Positions 26,201 to 34,496 of a stretch of 45,577 nt of DNA are shown here, piece by piece. Position 1 is the first letter of the stretch. Each line of letters starts with the position of its first letter. A model generated the notes under the pieces. The model was given only the letters and a program-made list of their open reading frames with translations, was not told the origin of the DNA and made no database searches. The position numbers and the translations under genes are program-made. This DNA is from UBA10427 sp003500135 (GTDB lineage: Bacteria > Bacteroidota > Bacteroidia > Cytophagales > Cyclobacteriaceae), in assembly GCA_963966275.1 (NCBI GenBank), contig CAWZYQ010000010.1, forward strand, positions 1 to 45,577. Direction: 5' to 3'.

Positions 26201-29200
26201 GATGTGGATTTTGACCGAAATAATATTGAATATATTGAATTCTGGCTGATGGACCCGTTTATCGACGGGCCGAATGGACGTGTATTGGACGGGGTATACA
26301 ATCAAAACAATACTACCGGAGGAAAGCTGGTTTTTAACCTGGGAAGTATTTCGGAAGACGTAATGAAAGATGGCCGGCATGCCTTCGAGAATGGATTGCC
26401 CGCTGAGGGAGGTACAGAAAGTACCATCGAAAATGAATGGGGGATCGTTACAACTCAGCAGTTTCTTACGAATGCCTTTGATAATTCACCGGATTCCAGA
26501 TCAAACCAGGATGTAGGGTTCGACGGGCTTCCAAGTACCGAAGAAGCAACATATGGGCCATATGATTCAATATTTACACAAAATTTGAACCTTTCACCTG
26601 CCGTAAGGGAGCAGGTGCTTCAAGATGCTGCCGCCGATGACTTTCAATACTATTTGGGGGGCGATCTGGATGCGGCAAATGCCAAAATTCTGGAGCGGTA
26701 TAAAAGCTTTAACAGCCCTGAAAACAACTCGCCAGTAGCCAGCGCCTCCAGTAATTTTACCCCTTCAAGTACAAACCTTCCAAATAATGAGGACCTGAAT
26801 AATGACAATACCCTGACTGATCTGGAAGAGTATTATGAATATGAAATTGATTTACGAAGGAATTCATTAAACCTTGATAACCCCTACATAGTGGATCAAA
26901 TTACCGATAAAGGGACGGGTGAAGAGGTAAACTGGTACCTTTTCAGGGTTCCGATTAGAAAGCCCACCCGGAAGCAAGGCAATATAAATGGATTTAAGTC
27001 GATAAGGTTTATCCGAACTTACCTTACCGATTGGGTGCAGCCGGTTGTACTAAGAATGGTGAAATTTCAAATGGTCGGAAGCCAATGGAGGCGCTATGAA
27101 GAAAGCTTGTGGGAAAATGGTTTATACGAAGAGCAGGAAAACTACGATCCAAACTTTGTGATTGACGTAGTAAATATCGAAGAAAATGGCTCCGCATCAA
27201 TTGATGAGAACAATGTGCAAAAAATACCATATGTGATTCCCCCGGGCATCAACCGTGACATCGATAACTCTTCACCTGTTTTCAGAAGGACCAACGAACA
27301 ATCAATCCAGCTTTGCCTTGAGGACCTGAAAGACCGTGATGCAAGGGCCGTTTATAAAAACTTTAACGCTGACCTCGTAAATTACGGTAAGATCAAAATG
27401 TTTGTACATGCCCAGGAAAATGGCATGCCATTGGAAGATGGCGACGTTTCGGCTTTTATCAGGCTGGGTTCAGACCTCGAGGAAAATTTCTATGAGGTAG
27501 AGGTACCATTGAAAGTTACCAGGCCCGGAGCCTCCAGTCCAAGAGAGATATGGCCGGCCGAGAATGAAATTAATATTGATTTAAACGCACTTTATGCAGT
27601 TAAAAAGAAACGCGATAATCTGAATTTTGACAAATCGGTGTTATTTACCGATAGTGTAGGCCGGTATAAAGTATCGGTTTTCGGGGCCCCAAAACTAAGC
27701 ACTTTACAATCCATTTTTCTGGGTGTGCGAAATCCGGGAACACCCGACGAAATGCCAAAATCGGCTTGTGTTTGGTTCAATGAATTGCGGGTGACTGACT
27801 TTGACCAGACAAAAGGCTGGGCAGCTAATGCTTACCTGAGCATGAATCTGGCAGATTTAGGAAATATTACTGCCTCTACACGCTATACCTCTGTTGGTTT
27901 CGGTGGTATTCAACAAAAAATTTCCCAAAGGACGCGGGAAGAAACTTTCGAATACGATGTTTCCACCAGTCTGAATATGGAAAAATTCATTCCGGGCAAC
28001 CATGGACTGAAAATCCCATTATTTGCCAGCTATGAAGAACGGAAAATCACACCTTTCTTTGACCCTACCGATGATGACATACCACTGGAAGCGGCCCTTG
28101 AAGCAATAAACGATCCCGAGGAACGCGAAGAGTTTAAAAAGATTGTACAGGACAAAACGGTTAGGAGAAGTATCAACCTGGTAAATGTGCGCAAAACAAA
28201 AGTAAAAGAAGACGCCAAGCCTCACATTTACGATATTGAAAACCTATCGGTCACATATGCCTACAGCGATGTGACATCAAGTAATTATCAAATAGCTTCT
28301 TTTGAGGAAAGAAATTACCGCAGTTCGATTGCCTATAATTTTTCGCCGCCAACTAACTACCTCGAACCATTTAAAAACTCCAAAGCCCTTGATGCAAAAT
28401 ATCTTCAGCTTCTTAAAGATTTTAATTTAAGTTTTGCACCCAGTAATTTGCTGGTCCGCTGGGATCTGGACAGAAAATTTTCGCGTACGCAAATGAGGAA
28501 TGGCGACTTATCTACTGTGGGTATTCAGCCCATGTGGTTGAAGTATTTTTATTTCAACAGGACATACGGGTTAAAATGGAACTTATCCAAGGGGCTTTCC
28601 ATCGACTATAACGCAAGGGCCAACGCGGTGGTAGATGAACCGGAAGGCGATATAATTACTACCCGGCAACGCGATGAAATCATTGAAAATTTGCTGTCAT
28701 TGGGCCGAATGCGGGATTTCAGCCAGGACATAAGGGTGAATTACCGTGTGCCTTTGGATAAAATCCCTTTGGTGAACTGGATGAGCGCTGATGCCCGGTA
28801 TAGCACAGGTTATTTATGGAAAGCCGGTTCATATTCACCAATAGATTCCCTAAACCAACAGTTGGTTTTAGGAAATCAGATTCAAAACAACCGGGAATAT
28901 GGTGTTACCGGAAAAATTGACTTTGTCAGGTTATACAATAAAAGCAAGTATTTAAAATCGATCAATTCTCCATCGCGAAGGAGAAGCCGGAGCAGGACCA
29001 GACCCGATGCTGCTGCTGCAGATACAACAGATGTGAAATTTGGCGAAACCAAAGCTGCGAAGGGCTTTATGCGCTTTTTAATGATGGTACGCAATATTAA
29101 TGTCACCTATAACATCAGGGAGGCTACCCGACTACCCGGGTATTCACAACAATTGTTTTTGTTAGGAATGGATTCTACCTGGTCGGCGCCTGGTTGGAAT

Positions 29201-30415
29201 TTTATTTTAGGCGCACAGGACCCGTCTATACGGCAAAGGGCCGCAAGTGAAGGATGGCTGGTAACGGACACCTTACTGAACACACCTTTTTCGCAACTCA
29301 GGACGTACGATTTACAAATACGATCTACCATAGAGCCCCTTAATGATTTAAGGATACAGGTAGATCTTAAAAAAAGCGCTACCGGAAATTATGAAGAAAT
29401 ATTTAGAGTAGACCCTGATAGTCCTGAATCGGCCACTGGAACCTACAGTGTTCAGGGTGTATCGCGCTCAGGCAGCTACAATATTTCATTTTCGATGCTA
29501 CAAACCGCCTTTGAAGCATCGGATAATACCAGGAACTCCGGAACGTTTAACAAATTTGTTGAAAACAGGCAGATCATAAAAGACAGGTTGGGAAGCGAGT
29601 ATGCCATCAATTCCCAGGACATTACGATTCCTGCCTTTATTGCGGCTTATTCGGGCAAAGATGCCAATACAATAGATTTAACGCCATTTCCCAGAATGCC
29701 CATTCCCAACTGGAGGCTTGACTACAGTGGTTTGGGAAAAATTGCCGGTTTTAAAGAAGTGTTTTCATCTTTTAACATCACGCATGGTTACCGTTCATCC
29801 TATGGGGTGAATAATTACACCAACTCGCAGGAATACCAGGAAAACATAGGGTTTGAAAACGGGCTTACCTTCATTCCACCACCAACCATCGCCAATGACA
29901 ACGGCGAGCTAATTCCGGTTTTTCTTTTCGGACAGGTTACCTTACAGGAAGAGTTTTCACCCCTGATCGGCATTAACTTCCGTACAAAAAAACAATTAAC
30001 AGCCAGGTTAGATTATAAAATCCAACGAAACCTGGCGCTTAATATTAATAACGCTCAAATCACGGAAGTTCGCAACAGGGATGTAAGCCTGGAAGTGGGC
30101 TATACAAAGTCGAAACTTAGATTGCCGTTCAAATCACAAGGCAGAGTGATCACATTGGATAACGATGTGACCTTTAAGCTGAATTTAACCATTCAGGAGA
30201 ACCAGACTTTTCAGCGGAGAATAGATGAAGAAGACCAGGTGACCAATGGTAATATGAACTGGAGGCTTAGGCCCCAAGTCAATTATACCCTTAGTGACAG
30301 GCTGAATTTAAACATTTATTTTGAACGGCAGGTCAATAGTCCGAAAGTATCCAACCAATTTCCGAGATCTACCACATCGGCAGGGTTTCAGTTGCGCTTT
30401 AGTTTAGCACAATAA
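23225..30415 (+). CDS. sprA: T9SS outer membrane translocon SprA (Sov)
   Basis: At 2396 residues this is by far the longest gene here and has the normal SprA length. It starts at TTG 23225 and opens with a signal sequence (IIIITYSLFFASGSYAYA). Conserved stretches include PNGFVTLDFGGRWQ near 177, ANFDNNNTFDFQNDLKVEY near 225, YIDDFE near 850, and an outer-membrane-barrel C-terminus ending in phenylalanine-rich strands (AGFQLRFSLAQ). SprA forms the giant beta-barrel through which T9SS substrates, including gliding adhesins, leave the cell. A likely local substrate is the CHU_C protein at 4714-6636. It lies 10 bases after ruvA, and a separate promoter follows for gcvH. Confidence 0.96.
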   Translation: MTATRPSYFWKSIIIITYSLFFASGSYAYAFFQQVPADTVNSDTTDIPEEYEPSVFPTYDLKDRYGNPYLYHQSPSPLYLQEPPIIQQETEVDTSLNYTIYENIGDLNYRPATRMTFDQYRRYRSEEMRKEYWQERSAGLDGESSVSGRRLIPPIYMSPVLDRIFGGSFVDIRPNGFVTLDFGGRWQRVQNPAIPIRQQRTGGFEFDQQISLNVTGKIGEKLAIIANFDNNNTFDFQNDLKVEYTGFEEDIIQKLEIGNVSMPVSNSLISGAQKLFGVKGQFRFGDMWVTAVASTQRGKNESIVVNSGLDGGQGRDFSVQASSYDENRHFFLGHFFRDNYEKWLSRLPQINSSVQLTRVEVYVMNRQNNTQNIRNFAAFMDLGEGRVIYRDNNAFITPGQGNAPNDNDANAMYNSLQANPNLRNQDEITNILEQDWDLVKSTDFEIITSARKLDEREYTFNKELGIISLTRKLQNDEVLAVSYEYRYLGQTYKVGEMTEDYQNLSENDVVFLKMLRPTKINPEVPTWDLMMKNIYSLNASQISQEGFRLRVVYRDDRAGVDNPSINEGARTNGVPLIELTGLDRLNVNNDPQKDGNFDFVPNITIIPETGLVMFPVLEPFGSNLRQYFNPDSEADLIRRYVYDDLYEKTRADAELVTTLNKYFLVGKMQAGSSSEIVLPGINIAEGSVIVKAGSAILVENQDYRVDYNLGRVTILNESILNSGKRIEVSYEKEDLFNFQARSLLGTHIDYRVSEDINFGATLLYLNERPLISRVSIGDEPIRNLKYGFNMNYSKDWRFLTKAVDALPVIQTKAPSNVTFNAEFAQLVPGTSNKVDGEGTSYIDDFETSSTPISLGNNFQVWNLASTPATDDNRYSVVQPATNDLRVGFRRAKLAWYVVDNLFYGTSAAIGKPDNITDEDLDNHYVRQVPLNEVFKQRDPEVGANRLTVFDLAYFPHERGPYNFNPDLVERNNRAELAEPQRNWAGITRAVTTDVDFDRNNIEYIEFWLMDPFIDGPNGRVLDGVYNQNNTTGGKLVFNLGSISEDVMKDGRHAFENGLPAEGGTESTIENEWGIVTTQQFLTNAFDNSPDSRSNQDVGFDGLPSTEEATYGPYDSIFTQNLNLSPAVREQVLQDAAADDFQYYLGGDLDAANAKILERYKSFNSPENNSPVASASSNFTPSSTNLPNNEDLNNDNTLTDLEEYYEYEIDLRRNSLNLDNPYIVDQITDKGTGEEVNWYLFRVPIRKPTRKQGNINGFKSIRFIRTYLTDWVQPVVLRMVKFQMVGSQWRRYEESLWENGLYEEQENYDPNFVIDVVNIEENGSASIDENNVQKIPYVIPPGINRDIDNSSPVFRRTNEQSIQLCLEDLKDRDARAVYKNFNADLVNYGKIKMFVHAQENGMPLEDGDVSAFIRLGSDLEENFYEVEVPLKVTRPGASSPREIWPAENEINIDLNALYAVKKKRDNLNFDKSVLFTDSVGRYKVSVFGAPKLSTLQSIFLGVRNPGTPDEMPKSACVWFNELRVTDFDQTKGWAANAYLSMNLADLGNITASTRYTSVGFGGIQQKISQRTREETFEYDVSTSLNMEKFIPGNHGLKIPLFASYEERKITPFFDPTDDDIPLEAALEAINDPEEREEFKKIVQDKTVRRSINLVNVRKTKVKEDAKPHIYDIENLSVTYAYSDVTSSNYQIASFEERNYRSSIAYNFSPPTNYLEPFKNSKALDAKYLQLLKDFNLSFAPSNLLVRWDLDRKFSRTQMRNGDLSTVGIQPMWLKYFYFNRTYGLKWNLSKGLSIDYNARANAVVDEPEGDIITTRQRDEIIENLLSLGRMRDFSQDIRVNYRVPLDKIPLVNWMSADARYSTGYLWKAGSYSPIDSLNQQLVLGNQIQNNREYGVTGKIDFVRLYNKSKYLKSINSPSRRRSRSRTRPDAAAADTTDVKFGETKAAKGFMRFLMMVRNINVTYNIREATRLPGYSQQLFLLGMDSTWSAPGWNFILGAQDPSIRQRAASEGWLVTDTLLNTPFSQLRTYDLQIRSTIEPLNDLRIQVDLKKSATGNYEEIFRVDPDSPESATGTYSVQGVSRSGSYNISFSMLQTAFEASDNTRNSGTFNKFVENRQIIKDRLGSEYAINSQDITIPAFIAAYSGKDANTIDLTPFPRMPIPNWRLDYSGLGKIAGFKEVFSSFNITHGYRSSYGVNNYTNSQEYQENIGFENGLTFIPPPTIANDNGELIPVFLFGQVTLQEEFSPLIGINFRTKKQLTARLDYKIQRNLALNINNAQITEVRNRDVSLEVGYTKSKLRLPFKSQGRVITLDNDVTFKLNLTIQENQTFQRRIDEEDQVTNGNMNWRLRPQVNYTLSDRLNLNIYFERQVNSPKVSNQFPRSTTSAGFQLRFSLAQ

Positions 30416-30416
30416 T

Positions 30417-30448
30417 GTTGGGAGGTTTTAAAATGAAATGTATTTTTG
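30417..30448 (+). promoter_or_regulatory. predicted gcvH promoter
   Basis: GTTG (30417-30420), 20 bp, TATTTTTG (30441-30448) is a full match to the Bacteroidota promoter form just after the sprA stop. It gives a leader of only about 10 nt, which rules out a glycine riboswitch. Confidence 0.6.
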
Positions 30449-30464
30449 AAAAAAACTATAGCAC

Positions 30465-30845
30465 ATGAATTTACCAGAAGAATTAAAGTACACTAAAGAC
30501 CACGAATGGGTTAGAGTGGAAGGTAATGAAGCATACGTTGGCATCACTGATTTCGCACAAAGTGAATTGGGTGATATCGTATTTGTCGAAATCGAAACCG
30601 AGGGTGAAGAAATCGAACAAAATGAAGTTTTCGGAACGATTGAAGCTGTAAAAACGGTTTCAGATCTTTTCATGCCGGTCAGTGGAAAGGTATTGGAATT
30701 TAACAGCAGCCTTGAAGATTCTCCTGAAACAGTCAATTCTGATCCGTATGGAGAGGGATGGATGATCAAAATAAGCATGGATGATGCTTCACAGGTGGAT
30801 GATTTGATGTCTGCTGCTGACTACAAAGAAATGATAGGACAATAA
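30465..30845 (+). CDS. gcvH: glycine cleavage system H protein
   Basis: A 126-residue lipoyl carrier protein starting MNLPEELKYTKDHEWVRVEG. The lipoylated lysine is Lys63 in FGTIEAVKTVSDLFMPVSG. It shuttles the aminomethyl group between the P, T and L proteins of glycine cleavage. The other gcv genes are not in the window. It is followed 13 bases later by the VanZ-like gene, so the two are likely cotranscribed. Confidence 0.96.
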   Translation: MNLPEELKYTKDHEWVRVEGNEAYVGITDFAQSELGDIVFVEIETEGEEIEQNEVFGTIEAVKTVSDLFMPVSGKVLEFNSSLEDSPETVNSDPYGEGWMIKISMDDASQVDDLMSAADYKEMIGQ

Positions 30846-30858
30846 TTTTCTGGCCCAA

Positions 30859-31230
30859 ATGTTTTGGAGATTTAACCTGTTTACCATCATTTGGGCATCA
30901 CTTATTGCAGCAGCAACGTTATTGCCTATTGGCCCAATTCCGGCTCAGGATATTTTATTGCCGGTAGATAAAATAATACATTCCATACTTTTTGCCATAC
31001 TCATGTTTTTGAGCTGTGTAGGCTTTGCCAAGCAGTTTTCATTTACCAGTATGAAAAAACAACCGGTGCTTTATTCCGTTGTATGGATAGGAGGTTATGG
31101 TTTGATCATTGAACTTATTCAGGCCATTATGCCTTCAAGGGCTTTCGAACTGATGGACTTATTTGCCGATTTTACCGGATTGATTTTAGGATATATCGGC
31201 TTTTTCCTCATCTACAAATTAAAAATTTGA
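30859..31230 (+). CDS. VanZ-like family membrane protein
   Basis: A 123-residue protein with about four membrane helices. The family pattern is visible: LLPIGPIPAQDILLPVDKIIHSILFAILMF near residues 21-50 and YGLIIELIQAIMPSRAFELMDLFADFTGLILG near 74-105, with the conserved D-K-x-x-H and R-x-x-x-x-x-D-x-x-A-N/D-x-x-G arrangement. VanZ proteins include a teicoplanin-resistance factor, but most are of unknown function, so no resistance role should be read into this gene. Confidence 0.85.
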   Translation: MFWRFNLFTIIWASLIAAATLLPIGPIPAQDILLPVDKIIHSILFAILMFLSCVGFAKQFSFTSMKKQPVLYSVVWIGGYGLIIELIQAIMPSRAFELMDLFADFTGLILGYIGFFLIYKLKI

Positions 31231-31254
31231 TAGGCATCGTCTAAAAATATTTTG
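31226..31254 (+). promoter_or_regulatory. weak candidate promoter of the first tonB
   Basis: TTTG (31226-31229) is followed after 18 bp by TATTTTG (31248-31254), one base short of the consensus -7 box. A small CCACC-AGT-GGTGG hairpin (31268-31280) would lie in the leader. Confidence 0.25.
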
Positions 31255-31308
31255 TATTATTGCAATTCCACCAGTGGTGGGTTCAAAAGAAATCAAAGAA
31301 CAATAGAT

Positions 31309-31983
31309 ATGGAAATCAAAAAGTATCCTAAGGCAGACCTTACCAAAAAGTCAGGATTGTTCCTGAACATTGGATTGGTGATCAGTTTGGCTGTAGTTTT
31401 CGTAGCAATGGAATGGAAAACATTCGAAGATAACAGCGCTGTGAAAATGGCTGCCAACACCGACAACATGGAAGAGTTGATGGACGTTCCACAAACACAG
31501 CAACCCCCTCCACCACCACCAAAAGTTCAGCAACCTGAAATTATTGAGGTGCCTGATGAAGAAGAAATTGAAGAAGAGATCGAAGTAGACCTTGACGTGG
31601 AAATCACAGAGGAGACCGTTATTGAAGAAATCGTGATGGATGAAGCTCCTGAAGAAGAAAAAGCAGAAGAGATTTTCACAATCGTGGAAGATCAGCCAAC
31701 TCCTGAAGGTGGTATGGCTGCATTTTATCAGTATGTACAGAAAAATCTTAAATACCCTGCTCAGGCGAGAAGAATGGGTATTGAAGGAAAAGTATTCGTA
31801 CAGTTTGTAGTCGACAAAGACGGAACGATCCAGGATGTGAAGGCCGTGAAAGGCATAGGTGCAGGATGTGACGAGGAAGCCGTTAGGGTAATTAAGCAAT
31901 CACCTAAGTGGAATCCTGGTAAACAAAGAGGTAGAGCAGTGAAAGTTCGGATGATCCTGCCTATCACATTTAAATTGGGATAA
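31309..31983 (+). CDS. TonB-family energy transducer (copy 1)
   Basis: A 224-residue protein read from ATG 31309 (an in-frame TTG at 31252 lies in the leader). A short basic N-terminus is followed by one membrane helix (about 17-37), a proline run (QPPPPPPKVQQP, near 65-75), and a strongly acidic linker (about 80-125, mostly Glu, Asp, Ile and Val). The C-terminal TonB domain (about 133-224) shows NLKYPAQARRMGIEGKVFVQFVVDKDG and ILPITFKLG. It should pass proton-motive-force energy from ExbBD to outer-membrane receptors. exbB and exbD are not in the window. A terminator follows. Confidence 0.93.
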   Translation: MEIKKYPKADLTKKSGLFLNIGLVISLAVVFVAMEWKTFEDNSAVKMAANTDNMEELMDVPQTQQPPPPPPKVQQPEIIEVPDEEEIEEEIEVDLDVEITEETVIEEIVMDEAPEEEKAEEIFTIVEDQPTPEGGMAAFYQYVQKNLKYPAQARRMGIEGKVFVQFVVDKDGTIQDVKAVKGIGAGCDEEAVRVIKQSPKWNPGKQRGRAVKVRMILPITFKLG

Positions 31984-32007
31984 AAACATTCTCATAAAAG
32001 ATTTATT

Positions 32008-32033
32008 AAAGCTGCTCATTGGGCAGCTTTTTT
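32008..32033 (+). terminator. rho-independent terminator after the first tonB
   Basis: AAAGCTGC (32008-32015) pairs perfectly with GCAGCTTT (32023-32030) around a 7-base loop and is followed by a T-run. Confidence 0.88.
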
Positions 32034-32109
32034 ATTGACTAATGTTCTGCACCCCGCTTCCAAATCAATTATCCAGCGAAATACGTCACTCAGGCCGTTG
32101 AATGGAGTT

Positions 32110-32249
32110 TAAAGTCCAACTAAACCAGTGTTTTTTTCGTTTATATAAGTAGAGAACACTATTGGCATTGTAATGATTTATTGGAGCAATGCTTGTTGAG
32201 AACCTGAAAATCAGGTTCTATTCCGCTCTTTTTGAAATGTTGGACTTTA
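32110..32249 (+). other. candidate structured leader (possible cis-regulatory RNA) of the second tonB
   Basis: The closing stem TAAAGTCCAAC (32110-32120) / GTTGGACTTTA (32239-32249) is perfect over 11 bp. Inside it, in order and without overlap, lie a 10-bp stem with two G-U pairs (32127-32136 with 32151-32160), GCATTG/CAATGC (32165-32170 with 32187-32192), and a perfect 9-bp hairpin AGAACCTGA-AAA-TCAGGTTCT (32199-32219). The element ends 12 bases before ATG 32262. No known riboswitch class was recognised. The pairings are seen; function is inference. Confidence 0.45.
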
Positions 32250-32261
32250 TAAGCGGTAGCC

Positions 32262-33107
32262 ATGAAAGCAAGTAAAAAACACCCTAAGGCTGCACGCAGA
32301 GAAAATCTCCCTGCTGACAAGCGAAATGTGCCTAAAGGAACTAATCCTTCATCTGCAAATACCACAGGCACTCTGTCAAATGACCATATTCATCAACAGA
32401 TAGTTTTAAATGATCTCATTCAGATCAAGAAGAAAAAATATAAGTGGAACAAAAATGCGAATCTGCTCATAAGCAGCATAAGCATTTGTTTGAGTTTACT
32501 TATCGTTATTTTAATGTTTGAGTGGAGATTTTATGAAAGCGAAAGCGATGTTCAAATGAAATCAGATACCGAGCAGTTTGAAGACTTGCTCGATGTACCT
32601 CAAACCGCTCAACCCGCACCACCTCCACCTCAGGTGTCAAATGTACAAGTAGTGGAAGTTTCGGACGAAGAGATGATCGAAGAGATAGAAGTCAGTTTTG
32701 ATATTGAAATCACGGAAGAAACAAAGGTCGAAGAAGCTGTTACTACTGAGATTGAAACTTCTGAGCCTGAAGAAGAAATAGCAGATGAGATCTTCACAAT
32801 TGTTGAAGAGCAACCTTCTCCTATCGGAGGTATGAAAGCATTTTATACTTACGTTTCAGAAAATTTAAAATACCCTGTTAAAGCTTCGAGAATGGACATA
32901 CAGGGAAGGGTATTTGTACAGTTTGTTGTAGAAAAGGATGGGTCACTCACCGATATACAGGTGGTAAAAGGAATAGGCGCTGGCTGTGATGAAGAAGCAG
33001 TTCGTGTTATAAAAAATGCGCCTAGGTGGGAACCCGGAAAGCAAAGAGGCAGACCGGTAAGGGTTAAAATGATATTGCCAATAGTGTTCAAACTGTATGA
33101 AAGGTAA
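32262..33107 (+). CDS. TonB-family energy transducer (copy 2, with cytoplasmic extension)
   Basis: A 281-residue paralogue of the upstream TonB. It differs by an extra basic, lysine-rich N-terminal region of about 65 residues (MKASKKHPKAARRENLPADK) before the single membrane helix (about 68-88). The order then repeats: proline-rich QPAPPPPQV, an acidic linker, and a C-terminal domain with NLKYPVKASRMDIQGRVFVQFVVEKDG. The two C-terminal domains are clearly alike (both contain VVKGIGAGCDEEAVRVIK or VKGIGAGCDEEAVRVIK), pointing to tandem duplication. It is separated from copy 1 by a terminator and a structured leader, so it is likely regulated separately. Confidence 0.92.
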   Translation: MKASKKHPKAARRENLPADKRNVPKGTNPSSANTTGTLSNDHIHQQIVLNDLIQIKKKKYKWNKNANLLISSISICLSLLIVILMFEWRFYESESDVQMKSDTEQFEDLLDVPQTAQPAPPPPQVSNVQVVEVSDEEMIEEIEVSFDIEITEETKVEEAVTTEIETSEPEEEIADEIFTIVEEQPSPIGGMKAFYTYVSENLKYPVKASRMDIQGRVFVQFVVEKDGSLTDIQVVKGIGAGCDEEAVRVIKNAPRWEPGKQRGRPVRVKMILPIVFKLYER

Positions 33108-33129
33108 TACTATTCGTTTCGGGTTCCTT

Positions 33130-33157
33130 AGGGCCAGCCAATCGGTTGGCCCTTTTT
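33130..33157 (+). terminator. rho-independent terminator after the second tonB
   Basis: AGGGCCAGCC (33130-33139) pairs with GGTTGGCCCT (33144-33153), with one G-U pair and a 4-base loop, followed by a run of T. Confidence 0.9.
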
Positions 33158-33254
33158 GATAGTATACCATTGGCAAGTAAAACTTATTAAATGCTGTGAA
33201 ATGATTTAAGGAAAACTATTTTCATATCCACGGGTTATTCAAAAAAAATGAGTC

Positions 33255-34496
33255 ATGTCCGAACTTACCGAGACCCAAAACATCGACCAGACTGATCAAT
33301 TAAGTAGCTTTAGAAAGCTCTTTTTATATCCTCAAGGTAAAATTTACTTTTGCGGCAACTCACTCGGGCTGCAACCAAAAAGCGCAAGGGGTTTTATAGA
33401 AAAAGAGATGAAAAAATGGGCTGAGATGGCAGTGGAAGGTCATTTTGCATCACCCGAGCCATGGGTTGAAATTCACAAGCGCGCCAAACCCGTCCTGCAA
33501 AAACTTCTTGGCGCAAATGAGCTCGAAGTTTCACCAATGAACAGCCTAACCAACGATCTCCACTTTATGCTTTGGTCTTTTTACCGGCCGAAAGGAAAAC
33601 GGAATAAAATTTTGATAGAAAGAGGCGCTTTCCCTTCTGATGCCTATGCAGTGGATGCGCATGCCCAATATCATGGGCTGGATCCCGATGAGGTGATCAT
33701 AGAAATAGCCCCAGGGCAAAAAAATGAATTGTTGGATGATCAAAGAATAGTTGAAAAAATATACGAGCTGGGCGATGAGTTGGCTATGGTCATGTTTCCG
33801 GGTGTACAATACTACACAGGTCAATTTTTTGATCTCAGGGAAATATCGGCTGCGGCTCACCGGGTTGGTGCATATGCCTGCTTTGATTTGGCCCATGCCA
33901 TCGGCAATGTACCTTTGAATCTTCACGATTGGGGTGTGGATGCTGCTGTATGGTGCACTTACAAATATTTAAACTCCGGTCCCGGTGCGGTAGCAGGTAT
34001 GTTTGTGCACGATAAGTATGCTCATGATGAGTCCATAACACGGCCTGCAGGTTGGTGGGGCCATAATGAAGCGCGTCGCTTTAAGATGGAGCGAAAATTT
34101 GACATGATGCCTGGGGTGGATGGATGGCACCAGAGCAATATGAATATTCTCAGTATGGCTGCTCACCTGGCCTCCCTGGAAATATTTAATAGTGTTGACC
34201 TTGAAAAGCTTTTTCAAAAAAGCAGGCAGCTTACCGGCTATTTGGAAGAATTAATTAATGGGCTGCAAGGAGTTCGGATAATTACACCATCGGATCCTGA
34301 AAAACGAGGATGCCAGCTCTCCTTATCATTTGAAAACCATGGCCGGGAAGCGTTTGAGAAATTGATGGGGCATGGGGTAGTTTGTGACTGGAGGGAACCC
34401 AATGTAATCAGGCTGGCGCCGGTGCCACTTTACAATACATTTGAAGAAGTGAAACAATGTTATGAAATTATAGCCAACGTATTGAATGAAAGGTAG
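33255..34496 (+). CDS. kynU: kynureninase
   Basis: A 413-residue PLP enzyme of the usual length that cleaves kynurenine to anthranilate (or 3-hydroxykynurenine to 3-hydroxyanthranilate). Seen: YFCGNSLGLQPKSAR near residue 31, EPWVEIHKRAKP near 68, FDLAHAIGN with the cofactor-binding Asp211, and the Schiff-base lysine Lys237 in VWCTYKYLNSGPG. ATG 33255 gives MSELTETQNI; an in-frame upstream start was not found. No other tryptophan-degradation gene is in the window. Its end overlaps the desaturase start by 11 bases, implying coupled translation. Confidence 0.94.
   Translation: MSELTETQNIDQTDQLSSFRKLFLYPQGKIYFCGNSLGLQPKSARGFIEKEMKKWAEMAVEGHFASPEPWVEIHKRAKPVLQKLLGANELEVSPMNSLTNDLHFMLWSFYRPKGKRNKILIERGAFPSDAYAVDAHAQYHGLDPDEVIIEIAPGQKNELLDDQRIVEKIYELGDELAMVMFPGVQYYTGQFFDLREISAAAHRVGAYACFDLAHAIGNVPLNLHDWGVDAAVWCTYKYLNSGPGAVAGMFVHDKYAHDESITRPAGWWGHNEARRFKMERKFDMMPGVDGWHQSNMNILSMAAHLASLEIFNSVDLEKLFQKSRQLTGYLEELINGLQGVRIITPSDPEKRGCQLSLSFENHGREAFEKLMGHGVVCDWREPNVIRLAPVPLYNTFEEVKQCYEIIANVLNER

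Noticed and set aside
30421..30464. Possible glycine riboswitch ahead of gcvH.
   Set aside because: A good promoter places the transcript start about 10 nt before the ATG, leaving no room for an aptamer.
31351..31899. 182-codon minus-strand open frame.
   Set aside because: It lies wholly antisense to the first tonB; its Phe/His-rich translation reflects the acidic linker read backwards.
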